From a virus: DNA of 64,000 nucleotides. Made by a program: the position numbers and the translations under genes. The notes under the pieces were generated by a model that saw only the letters and a list, made by a program, of their open reading frames with translations, was not told where the DNA came from and made no database searches. The DNA lies in IMG/VR virus record IMGVR_UViG_3300027668_000008, positions 242,715 to 306,714 of that record; one strand, written 5' to 3'. Positions 52,024-59,763 of this stretch are shown here, piece by piece (position 1 is the first letter of the stretch; the number at the start of each line of letters is the position of its first letter).

Positions 52024-52681
52024 ACTCGACACACTAGAGTTGTTGCGTGAATATGGTGTTAGTTGGAATAGTCCATACGACATTATACTAGAATTTGAAA
52101 GACGTTTAGCAACGTTCACAGGATCACCGTATGTAGTAACAACAGACTGTTGCACTCATGCACTTGAGTTATGCATACGTTGGTACAGACAACGACATCC
52201 AAGTCGTGTTCCGTCTATTACTATACCGGATCAAACATACCTTAGTGTTCCAATGATGTTGCAAAAGGTTGGAGCATCATTTACTATATCTGATAAAGAA
52301 TGGATAGGTGAATACCAACTAGGACAGTTGCCTATATATGATAGTGCAAGACGATTACAACACAATATGTATGAAGAAGATACCTTTAAATGCTTGAGTT
52401 TCGGACACGGAAAACCGTTGACAATCGGCAAAGGAGGTGCTATAATATTAGATAATAGAGAAGCCTACGACTGGATGATTCGTGCTAGATACGATGGTAG
52501 AGACCTTAACGTGTCTCCCTGGGATAAAGAGCAATATGAAACAGTAGGTTACCATTACTATATGTCGCCAGAACAAGCGGCAGTTGGTATTGTAAAATTA
52601 GATGAGTACAAAGATACTGCACCAATAAAAGTAAAGTATCCGAGTATTACAAAATGTTTTAAGATGGGGAATAATACATGA
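51983..52681 (+). CDS. Short DegT/DnrJ-type PLP aminotransferase
   Basis: A 232-residue protein with the N-terminal half of a sugar aminotransferase: FTGSPYVVTTDCCTHALEL for PLP phosphate binding, IYDSARRLQ with Asp120 at the pyridine nitrogen, and SFGHGKPLTIGKGGAI with Lys144 where the Schiff base forms. The C-terminal small domain of normal DegT proteins (about 370 residues) is missing, though the catalytic core is complete. It could be a reduced active enzyme. No frameshift is seen downstream, where the next gene begins directly with a 4-base overlap. Confidence 0.75.
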   Translation: MNQDTHYKLQDIIKLDTLELLREYGVSWNSPYDIILEFERRLATFTGSPYVVTTDCCTHALELCIRWYRQRHPSRVPSITIPDQTYLSVPMMLQKVGASFTISDKEWIGEYQLGQLPIYDSARRLQHNMYEEDTFKCLSFGHGKPLTIGKGGAIILDNREAYDWMIRARYDGRDLNVSPWDKEQYETVGYHYYMSPEQAAVGIVKLDEYKDTAPIKVKYPSITKCFKMGNNT

Positions 52682-53682
52682 TTATAGAATCGCATAATGA
52701 ATGGGATCCATTAAAGAAGGTTGTACTAGGTGATGTGCATGGAGCAAGATTCCCAAAGTATGATGACGTATTTAATGAAGTTGCAAAACACAGTAAGTGG
52801 ACAGAGTCGGCACAGCCACTAGGACCAATTAATCAAGACGTACTAGACTTAACAGACCATGAACTCAGAGAGTTTGAAAATGTGTTAACAGAGTTAGGTG
52901 TCGAAGTGTTACGTCCGAGGCAGTTAGACTTTCAACAAACAGTACACGGTTATAGATACTTTGCAGATGGTATGTATAATTATTGCCCACGTGACATTAT
53001 ACTTGTTGTAGGTAATACAGTAATTGAAACTCCTGTATTGTTTCACAGTAGGTTTCACGAAACAGAAGCATATAGAGATATTAAAAACAAGGCTATGGCT
53101 TCAGGAGTTAAATGGATTAGTGCTCCAAGACACGCACTACCAGTACACGAAGTATTTGAGAATGGAAAACTTACAGAGAAGACTCCAATCTTTGATGCGG
53201 CTAACGTAATGCGTTTTGGTAATGACTTGTTGTACTTAAAAAGTCAAACAGGTAATGCCGCGGGTGCTCAATGGTTAAGTACAGTGCTTGGTTCAGAATA
53301 TACAGTTCACATATGGGAAGATGTTTATGCGTTTGCACACATTGATAGTACTATTGCGGCACTGAATGAATCGACATTATTAATTAACAAACAACGAGTT
53401 AAGCCTTCACAGTTACCAACGTTTTTGAAAAAGCACAAACGTATCTGGGTTGACAGTGTAGAGGACATGGAGTTTCATAAATATCCATATGCTAGTAACT
53501 GGATTGGAATGAATGTGTTAAGCATTGATCCTAAAACAGTTGTCGTCGATCCTAGACAAAGAAAATTAATTAAAAAGTTAGAGAAAGCAAAGTTCGAAGT
53601 AGTACCTGTACAACTTACACACAGTCGTACACTAGGCGGCGGACATCATTGCGTTACATTAGATTTGGAGAGGCGAGCATAA
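52678..53682 (+). CDS. Amidinotransferase (AGAT/StrB/SxtG family)
   Basis: A 334-residue enzyme with the family start NEWDPLKKVVLGDV, YCPRD at 102-106, IFDAANVMRF with Asp173, AHIDSTIA with His221, and GGGHHCVTLDL with the nucleophile Cys325. Asp, His and Cys form the catalytic triad that moves the amidino group from arginine to an amine, giving ornithine and a guanidino compound. The acceptor may be glycine, an aminocyclitol or another amine. The aminotransferase just upstream could make that amine. It shares 1 base with the carbamoyltransferase gene that follows (TAATG). Confidence 0.9.
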   Translation: MIIESHNEWDPLKKVVLGDVHGARFPKYDDVFNEVAKHSKWTESAQPLGPINQDVLDLTDHELREFENVLTELGVEVLRPRQLDFQQTVHGYRYFADGMYNYCPRDIILVVGNTVIETPVLFHSRFHETEAYRDIKNKAMASGVKWISAPRHALPVHEVFENGKLTEKTPIFDAANVMRFGNDLLYLKSQTGNAAGAQWLSTVLGSEYTVHIWEDVYAFAHIDSTIAALNESTLLINKQRVKPSQLPTFLKKHKRIWVDSVEDMEFHKYPYASNWIGMNVLSIDPKTVVVDPRQRKLIKKLEKAKFEVVPVQLTHSRTLGGGHHCVTLDLERRA

Positions 53683-55208
53683 TGTTAACACTTGGAGTAG
53701 CGGCTGGCTTCCATGATGCAGGATTGGCAGTTGTAGATGATGGTGAGATTGTTTTTGCTGGACACAGTGAACGTTACAGTAAACAAAAACACGACAAAGA
53801 TTTACATATCGACATTGTTAAAAAAGGTTTAAGTTATGGAACACCAGACGTTATAGGTTATTACGAAACACCTTGGCTTAAAAAGACAAGAGAATTATAT
53901 GCAGGACAAGGATTCTTTGGAGACCGAAGTAGTGCATGGACAACTAAAGGTGCTCTTAAGAATCAATTTACTTTTTTGAAAACAGGATTAGCGTCCGGAC
54001 AAGAAACAAAGTTGTTACCTAACACAAAAATTGAAACATACAGACACCACCACAGTCATGCGGCGGCAGGATTTCAAACAAGTCCATTCGATGATGCAAC
54101 AGTTGTTGTTATAGATGCTATAGGTGAATGGGAAACTATTACTATATGGCACGCCGAGTATGATAGTAATATGAAAGCAACGTATAAGAAGTTGTGGAGT
54201 CAAAAGTATCCACACAGTATTGGATTATATTACAGTGCTATGACACATCGACTAGGCTTACGTCCATTAGATGAAGAATATATTATGATGGGTATGGCTG
54301 GTTGGGGAGAACCTAAACACCACGACGAGATTTATGATGCACTACTGCACGATGACGCAACAGGCAGACTTGCACACAACTTACACATTGGTGTCGACGA
54401 AGACTTTCTTAAAGATGCAAATGAATATGACATAGCCGCAAGTGCTCAGTCAGTTGTAGAGAAAATGATCGACAACGTTATGGCAAGAGCAAGAGGATTT
54501 AATAAGAGTCGCAATCTAGTTTACATGGGCGGCGTTGCTCTTAACTGTTTATACAACCGTAACTTAGGTAAGTTCTTTGATGACATTTGGATTATGCCCA
54601 ACCCAGGAGACTGCGGAAGTGCATTAGGTGCCGCGGCATTGGCATACGGAGGCAAACTTCGTTGGGAGACTCCATTCTTAGGTACGCCTATTGTTGGTGC
54701 GTATCCAGTTGATGACCTTATTGATGAACTACAAACTAATAAGATTGTAGGAGTAGCAAGTGGTAAAGCAGAGTTTGGCCCACGTGCATTAGGTAACAGA
54801 AGTTTATTAGCAGATCCACGTGGTCCTGAGATTAAAGATAAAGTAAATGATATTAAACGTAGACAAAAGTTTAGACCATTTGCTCCGTTAATATTAGAAG
54901 AACACGTTAATGAATATTTTGAAATGCCAGAAAACTTACCTACTAGTCCTTATATGCAAGTAGTTGCAAAGTGTAAGAGACCAGAAGACTTTCCGGCAAT
55001 CATACACGTTGATGGAACTAGTCGTGTACAAACCGTAAGCAAAGACTTCCCAAGTGGTATTAGAGACCTTTTAGAAAGATGGTATGTACTTACAGGTTGT
55101 CCTATATTATTAAACACAAGTTTAAACATCAGAGGCGAGCCTATGGTAGACACTAGATTAGATGCAGACAGGTTCGAAGCAATGTACGGCGTTAAGGTGT
55201 GTAGTTAA
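53682..55208 (+). CDS. O-carbamoyltransferase (NodU/CmcH/TobZ family)
   Basis: Start at ATG 53682 gives MLTLGVAAGFHDAGLAVVDD, the standard opening; ATG 53649 lies inside the previous gene. The 508-residue protein has an N-terminal Kae1-like domain with the metal-binding HHHSHAA at about residues 122-128, and FGPRALGNRSLLADPR and RQKFRPFAPLILEE, then a C-terminal LNTSLNIRGEPMV. These make carbamoyl-AMP from carbamoyl phosphate and ATP and transfer the carbamoyl group to a hydroxyl of a sugar, antibiotic or, in some phages, a modified DNA base. The length is normal or slightly short. It shares 1 base with the next gene. Confidence 0.92.
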   Translation: MLTLGVAAGFHDAGLAVVDDGEIVFAGHSERYSKQKHDKDLHIDIVKKGLSYGTPDVIGYYETPWLKKTRELYAGQGFFGDRSSAWTTKGALKNQFTFLKTGLASGQETKLLPNTKIETYRHHHSHAAAGFQTSPFDDATVVVIDAIGEWETITIWHAEYDSNMKATYKKLWSQKYPHSIGLYYSAMTHRLGLRPLDEEYIMMGMAGWGEPKHHDEIYDALLHDDATGRLAHNLHIGVDEDFLKDANEYDIAASAQSVVEKMIDNVMARARGFNKSRNLVYMGGVALNCLYNRNLGKFFDDIWIMPNPGDCGSALGAAALAYGGKLRWETPFLGTPIVGAYPVDDLIDELQTNKIVGVASGKAEFGPRALGNRSLLADPRGPEIKDKVNDIKRRQKFRPFAPLILEEHVNEYFEMPENLPTSPYMQVVAKCKRPEDFPAIIHVDGTSRVQTVSKDFPSGIRDLLERWYVLTGCPILLNTSLNIRGEPMVDTRLDADRFEAMYGVKVCS

Positions 55209-55879
55209 TGTTTGATATTATTTTTATGAGTTATGAAGAACCTAATGCAGATAAGCATTGGGATTTAGTTAAGAAGAAGTTTCCGTGGGCAAGACGAAGC
55301 CACGGAGTAAAAGGATTACCAACTGCACACCAGGCGTGTGCAAAGATGGCTCGTACTGAAATGTATTATGTTGTCGAAGGTGACAATCATATTACAGAAG
55401 ACTTCGATCCAAGTTTTAAACCAGACAAGTACGGCAAGGATGCAGTATATGTATACCGAGCTCGTAACAGTGTTAATGACTTAGTTTATGGTTACAGTGG
55501 TATTAAATTATTCCCTACACAAAAGGTATTAGACGTTGATGTAGAAACAGTAGTAGACTTTACAACTGCTATTAGTACAAAGTTTGTACCTTACCCTGTT
55601 GTAGGAAGTATAGTACATTACGATACTGATCCTTTCAATACATGGAAGGCGGCATTTAGAGAGTGTACTAAACTAACAAGTAAGATTATACCTGGACAAA
55701 AGAACGACGAAGACGATGCCAGACTCAAGGTATGGACTACTGTTGGCAACGGACTATACGGTGACTACAGTACTGCTGGTGCAAGAGCAGGAGCAGAGTA
55801 TGGTAAGAACAATAACGATTACACAAACATTAATAATTGGGAATGGTTAAAGGAAAGATTTGAACAAAAAACAAATTAA
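55208..55879 (+). CDS. GT-A-like protein of the EPNA(E/D)xxW family, copy 2
   Basis: A 223-residue paralogue of the protein at 37401-38336: FDIIFMSYEEPNADKHWDL, then FPWARRSHGVKGLPTAHQA, then YYVVEGDNHI. Here the first residue of the DxD motif is Glu57 (Glu-Gly-Asp59). It is shorter at the C-terminus. The two copies are 17 kb apart, so the duplication is old or followed by rearrangement. Its last 20 bases overlap the TTG start of the methyltransferase. Confidence 0.62.
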   Translation: MFDIIFMSYEEPNADKHWDLVKKKFPWARRSHGVKGLPTAHQACAKMARTEMYYVVEGDNHITEDFDPSFKPDKYGKDAVYVYRARNSVNDLVYGYSGIKLFPTQKVLDVDVETVVDFTTAISTKFVPYPVVGSIVHYDTDPFNTWKAAFRECTKLTSKIIPGQKNDEDDARLKVWTTVGNGLYGDYSTAGARAGAEYGKNNNDYTNINNWEWLKERFEQKTN

Positions 55880-56567
55880 CTTTGTAGACGATAATGATTT
55901 ATTTGGTCGTATCGGTTTACTTACAGGCGATACATTATTCAACGACTTGCGTAAAGCGAGTGATAACTTAAACGCAGACTTTACCGATGCGTTAAGTTGG
56001 GGACAATTAAAAAGCAAACGTTGGTTAGTAGACGAGCTAGTTCGTACAGGTGAAGAATTAAGAACTGTATTTGTCTTAGGAGGATGGTACGGTACGTTAA
56101 GTGCTATGTTGTTTAATACTAATATGGTTATTCATTACATAAGAAGTTTTGATATAGACGAAGGATGTCAACCTATTGCTGATGCAGTTAATAATACCCA
56201 TGTACAAAACAACTGGAGATTCAAAGCAGTTATAGAAGATATGCATAATATAAACTATGACGCACACACTTGGAGTTGTTGGAGTACTAAAAATAATCGT
56301 TTAAGTTTTCCAACTACAGATAGACCCAATACAATTATCAATACCAGTTGTGAGCATATAGAAAACTTTAGTGAATGGTATGCAAAAATGCCTAAAGGTA
56401 AATTACTTGTATTGCAAAATAATAATTACAGTGAATTAGAAGAACACATTAATTGTGTTAACAGTGTAGAAGAGTTTGCTGAACAAACACCTATGAAGAA
56501 TGTTTTATTCTCAGGTGAACTAGACGTAGGCAAATACAAAAGGTATATGCGAATTGGAATTAGATAA
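55860..56567 (+). CDS. Class I SAM-dependent methyltransferase-like protein
   Basis: A 235-residue protein starting with TTG at 55860, behind AAAGGAAAG; no ATG exists nearby. It contains the Rossmann-type SAM loop VFVLGGWYGTLSAML and the acidic strand end IRSFDIDEGC, then NWRFKAVIEDMHNINYD. The preceding WGQLKSKRWLVDEL is typical of a group found in marine phages. The target (small molecule, glycan, nucleic acid) is not known. It is placed after the carbamoyltransferase and GT pair, so tailoring of the same product is possible. Confidence 0.7.
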   Translation: MNKKQINFVDDNDLFGRIGLLTGDTLFNDLRKASDNLNADFTDALSWGQLKSKRWLVDELVRTGEELRTVFVLGGWYGTLSAMLFNTNMVIHYIRSFDIDEGCQPIADAVNNTHVQNNWRFKAVIEDMHNINYDAHTWSCWSTKNNRLSFPTTDRPNTIINTSCEHIENFSEWYAKMPKGKLLVLQNNNYSELEEHINCVNSVEEFAEQTPMKNVLFSGELDVGKYKRYMRIGIR

Positions 56568-56775
56568 ATTATCTATTAGAGAACTACAGACAGAATCCGC
56601 TAGGGCTCTGGCTACTATGGATGCTACAAGTGTAAACATTCATCAGTTCAATAAACAAGCACATCATAATAGTTGGAACTGGTACAAAGCAGTTATCAAT
56701 TGGTATGTAGAACAATACGGCGACTTGCCTAGCAAGGTTGGCCCGGGTATGAAAGTCGAACTTAAATGTCAATAA
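56554..56775 (+). CDS. 73-residue protein of unknown function
   Basis: It starts with TTG at 56554 (overlap 14 bases, AAAGG upstream). The helical protein has ELDKLSIRELQTESARALAT and HNSWNWYKAVINWYVEQYGDLP, suggesting a compact helical bundle. No family is recognised. Its 3' end overlaps the start of a small membrane protein by 10 bases. Confidence 0.5.
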   Translation: MELDKLSIRELQTESARALATMDATSVNIHQFNKQAHHNSWNWYKAVINWYVEQYGDLPSKVGPGMKVELKCQ

Positions 56776-56993
56776 AAATAATAAAATATGCTAGTGCCTG
56801 TTTTATTTTATTAGCAATGGTATTTCATGTTGCAGGTATTACACCTTGGAACAGTATACTACAAATGATAGGAGCAAGTGGTTGGATATATGTAGGCTAC
56901 AAATGGAAAGAGAAGGCTCTTATACTTAACTTCCTTCCACAATTTTTTATAATTATTCCAATGTTAATTTGGATATACTGGATAGCACAATGA
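56766..56993 (+). CDS. Small membrane protein, three spans
   Basis: A 75-residue protein with hydrophobic segments at about residues 6-24, 31-46 and 53-72. The middle SGWIYVGYKWKEKALILN motif resembles that of the 82-residue protein at 38785-39033. Similar tiny proteins are found in phages and proteobacteria without a known role. ATG overlaps the upstream stop; the stop overlaps the next ATG. Confidence 0.55.
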   Translation: MSIKIIKYASACFILLAMVFHVAGITPWNSILQMIGASGWIYVGYKWKEKALILNFLPQFFIIIPMLIWIYWIAQ

Positions 56994-57736
56994 AGATAAC
57001 AATAGCAGGATTTGGATATGTAGGTAAAGCAGTTGATATGTTCTTAAAACAATATCATACAACTCATGTAGTAGACCCAGCATTTAGATTAGATAAGTTG
57101 ACAGACATTAAACCAGATGCTATAATAATATGTGTAAGTACACCCCAAGGTGAAGATGGTAGTTGTGATGTTAGTAACGTATTAGATGTTTTAAATGACG
57201 TAAACAAACACACTCCTGTTTTAATTAAGAGTACAATTAGTCACGAAGGGTGGCTAACAATTAAAGAAGCACACCCGGACAAACAGATATGTTTTAGTCC
57301 AGAGTTTTTAAGAGCCAAGACTGCAAATCAAGACTTCGCAGGCATGGACATAATGTATCTAAGTAACGAACACTCTGTGTTCTGGTGTAACTTATTTTAT
57401 GCAATAAGACCTGACTTAACTTTTAAAGTTGGAACAGTAGAAGAATTAATAATTACAAAGTATATGCGTAATAGTTTCCTAGCAACTAAGGTTAACTTCT
57501 TTAATCAAGCATTTGATTTATGCCAGGCACTAGGCATTAACTTTGAAACTGTCAGACAATTTGTAACTGACGATAGTCGTATTGGAAGTGGACACACCAA
57601 AGTAACTGAAGACAGAGGATTCGGTGGGCATTGTTTTCCTAAAGATACAAACGCAATAATCAAAACTGCACAATTCAAAGGAGTTGATTTAAGTATCATC
57701 AGAGAAGCAGTAGAGTACAACAATAGGATCAAGTAA
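56990..57736 (+). CDS. UDP-glucose dehydrogenase-like protein 2, lacking C-terminal domain
   Basis: Start ATG 56990 (overlapping the upstream TGA) gives MKITIAGFGYVGKAVDM, a canonical Rossmann opening; ATG 56969 is less likely. The 248-residue protein continues with IICVSTPQ, VLIKSTISHEG, FSPEFLRA and GGHCFPKDTNAI with catalytic Cys215. It ends directly after the central helix, so the C-terminal nucleotide-sugar domain seen in full-length enzymes is absent. This truncated form is common in marine phages. Whether it can bind UDP-sugar is doubtful without a partner. Confidence 0.8.
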   Translation: MKITIAGFGYVGKAVDMFLKQYHTTHVVDPAFRLDKLTDIKPDAIIICVSTPQGEDGSCDVSNVLDVLNDVNKHTPVLIKSTISHEGWLTIKEAHPDKQICFSPEFLRAKTANQDFAGMDIMYLSNEHSVFWCNLFYAIRPDLTFKVGTVEELIITKYMRNSFLATKVNFFNQAFDLCQALGINFETVRQFVTDDSRIGSGHTKVTEDRGFGGHCFPKDTNAIIKTAQFKGVDLSIIREAVEYNNRIK

Positions 57737-57737
57737 T

Positions 57738-58064
57738 ATGCTAGTAAATATAAATGACATTGGTGGATTAGTTATTAAAGACAATGAAACTTATACACTA
57801 AAAGACAATACTACATTAAATAATTTAGTTGTTAGTTCAACTGACTTAAAGCCTTATAAAAGCACTAACGGACATAGCCATGCAGGACAAGAAGAAGTAT
57901 ATTACTTTGTAAAAGGTTCGGGCACTATGTTCTTAAACAATGTACCTCGCTTTGTAACTGCAGGTGACGTTGTATTAATTGAAGATGGAGTACATCACAG
58001 AGTAACTTGCGGTCCTGAAGGACTATACTTTGTTTGTGTGTTCGACGGAAAGCGAAACCACTAA
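57738..58064 (+). CDS. Cupin-fold protein (copy 2)
   Basis: A 108-residue cupin with NGHSHAGQEEVYYFVKGSG (His46, His48, Glu52 or Glu53) and a second motif AGDVVLIEDGVHHRV with His. The metal set is complete, unlike in the cupin at 45469-45798. It resembles the small sugar-isomerase-like cupins of sugar nucleotide clusters. It begins 1 base after a dehydrogenase and ends overlapping a tiny membrane protein gene. Confidence 0.75.
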   Translation: MLVNINDIGGLVIKDNETYTLKDNTTLNNLVVSSTDLKPYKSTNGHSHAGQEEVYYFVKGSGTMFLNNVPRFVTAGDVVLIEDGVHHRVTCGPEGLYFVCVFDGKRNH

Positions 58065-58228
58065 TGTTTAAATGGTACGACTACTTGAGCATTTACTGGC
58101 ACAGTAAATTATTACACACAGGAATAGTAATGTGGATGCATGGTAGTTGGTCAGGTTTGCCTATAGTGATTAGTACATGGTGGACTTGGAGAGTATACGA
58201 AGAAGTAAGAAGGAAATCACTATTATGA
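58064..58228 (+). CDS. 54-residue tryptophan-rich membrane peptide
   Basis: ATG 58064 overlaps the cupin stop (TAATG). The peptide MFKWYDYLSIYWHSKLLHTG has one amphipathic, Trp-rich part and one short span (WSGLPIVISTWWTW) before a basic tail. The stop TGA overlaps the next ATG. The function is unknown; it may anchor the neighbouring enzymes at the membrane, which is speculation. Confidence 0.5.
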   Translation: MFKWYDYLSIYWHSKLLHTGIVMWMHGSWSGLPIVISTWWTWRVYEEVRRKSLL

Positions 58229-58668
58229 AAACAGGAATAACATTTAGTACATTTGATTTACTACACGCAGGTCATGTTGCAATGCTTCGTGATGCTAAAC
58301 AGCAATGCGATTATCTTATTGTAGGCTTACAAAGTGATCCAACACTTGATAGATTTACTAAAAACAAACCTACACAAACAATGTTTGAAAGATACCTACA
58401 ACTTAAATCAGTTAAATATATTGACGAAGTAATTCCGTATCAAACTGAACAAGACGTAGAAGACATTCTCGAAACATTAACACCCAACATACGAATTATT
58501 GGCGAAGAGTATAAAGAAATGGACTTCACTGGTAGAGATATTTGCAAACGGTTGGACATTATGTTATACTTTAATAAACGAGAACACAGGTTCAGTACAA
58601 CTGACTTGCGTGATAGAGTATGCACGGCACAACAACAACGGGAAGAATACCCTTTCGATATTAAATAG
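58225..58668 (+). CDS. Glycerol-3-phosphate cytidylyltransferase-like (TagD-type) enzyme
   Basis: ATG 58225 yields MKTGITFSTFDLLHAGHVAM, carrying the HxGH motif at His14-Ala-Gly-His17 and, later, RFSTTDLRDR, the second signature of TagD-type cytidylyltransferases. The 147-residue enzyme would make CDP-glycerol or a similar CDP-polyol from CTP. CDP-alcohols serve wall-teichoic-acid-like or CDP-linked sugar synthesis; a GDPD-like gene is at 38333. An upstream ATG at 58177 lies in the previous gene. Confidence 0.8.
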   Translation: MKTGITFSTFDLLHAGHVAMLRDAKQQCDYLIVGLQSDPTLDRFTKNKPTQTMFERYLQLKSVKYIDEVIPYQTEQDVEDILETLTPNIRIIGEEYKEMDFTGRDICKRLDIMLYFNKREHRFSTTDLRDRVCTAQQQREEYPFDIK

Positions 58669-58677
58669 GAAACATAA

Positions 58678-59763
58678 GTGTATAAGATAACAGACATAGA
58701 CACAGTGCATTTAGAGATTACGCAGAAGTGTCAAGCGGCTTGTCCTATGTGTGACCGTAACATGAACGGAGAAGGCATTAACCCTCATATTAATTTAGAT
58801 GAGTTAACACTAGAAGATGTTAAAAAGATATTTACTATTGATTTTGTTAAGCAACTAAAGTCAATGTTTATGTGTGGCAACTTAGGTGATCCTATTGTTG
58901 CTACTGATACACTTGAAGTATTTAAATACTTTAGAGAACACAATCCAGACATTTGGTTAAGTATGAATACAAATGCAGGAGCACAAAAGGAACAATGGTG
59001 GCAGGAGTTAGCACAAGTGTTTGCTAATAAAGGTCATGTTATCTTTAGTGTGGACGGATTAAAAGACACAAACCATTTATACAGACAAGGTGTTAGTTGG
59101 AATATTGTTGAACGCAGTATGAGAAGTTTCATTAGTGCAGGCGGTAAAGCACGTTGGGACTTTTTAATATTCGAACATAACCAACATCAAGTAGACGAAG
59201 CACGGGCCATGGCAGAGAGTATTGGCTTTGAAAGTTTTGTTAGTAAGAAGACAGGACGATTTGTAACTGCAACTACTGAAAAGAAAGACGAACACCAAGC
59301 AAAGAATCGAAAGGGCGAAGACAGTACAGCACTAAAGAAACCTGACGATAAATATTTGAACAACGCATTAAAACAACAAGACGACTTAGTCAACAAACAC
59401 GGTAGTATGGATCAGTATTATGATACTGCAAAGATTATTTGTAAGGTTTCAAATAAGACTACCCGAAGTTTATATATTAGTGCCGAAGGGCTGGCACTTC
59501 CTTGTTGCTGGACTGCTGGACGTATGTACAAGTGGTGGCATAAAGATCCTAAAAAGGAAGAACCTATTTGGGACTTCATTGAACGTGCAGGTGGCAAAGA
59601 TAAAGTAGATGCCAGGCACGGGTTAAGCAAAGTGTTTGACACAGGTATATTCAACGACATCGCTAACAGTTGGAGTAAGCCAAGTTGCAAAGATGGGAAG
59701 TTAAAAGTTTGTGCTATGAAGTGCGGAGCAGAGTTCGATCCATTTGCGGAGCAGTTTAAGTAA
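58678..59763 (+). CDS. Radical SAM/SPASM protein 2
   Basis: A 361-residue protein with GTG start behind TAGGAAAC. Core motif CQAACPMC (Cys18, Cys22, Cys25); MFMCGNLGDPIV replaces the GGEP motif as GNLGDP. The C-terminal part has ISAEGLALPCCW and CKDGKLKVCAMKC, typical SPASM cysteines for auxiliary clusters. The next gene is a clear paralogue (shared CPMC, GDPI, NTN/DTN, FSVDGL, DTNxLYR, IFEHNQHQV). Members of this group modify peptides or small substrates; the substrate here is unknown. Confidence 0.87.
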   Translation: MYKITDIDTVHLEITQKCQAACPMCDRNMNGEGINPHINLDELTLEDVKKIFTIDFVKQLKSMFMCGNLGDPIVATDTLEVFKYFREHNPDIWLSMNTNAGAQKEQWWQELAQVFANKGHVIFSVDGLKDTNHLYRQGVSWNIVERSMRSFISAGGKARWDFLIFEHNQHQVDEARAMAESIGFESFVSKKTGRFVTATTEKKDEHQAKNRKGEDSTALKKPDDKYLNNALKQQDDLVNKHGSMDQYYDTAKIICKVSNKTTRSLYISAEGLALPCCWTAGRMYKWWHKDPKKEEPIWDFIERAGGKDKVDARHGLSKVFDTGIFNDIANSWSKPSCKDGKLKVCAMKCGAEFDPFAEQFK

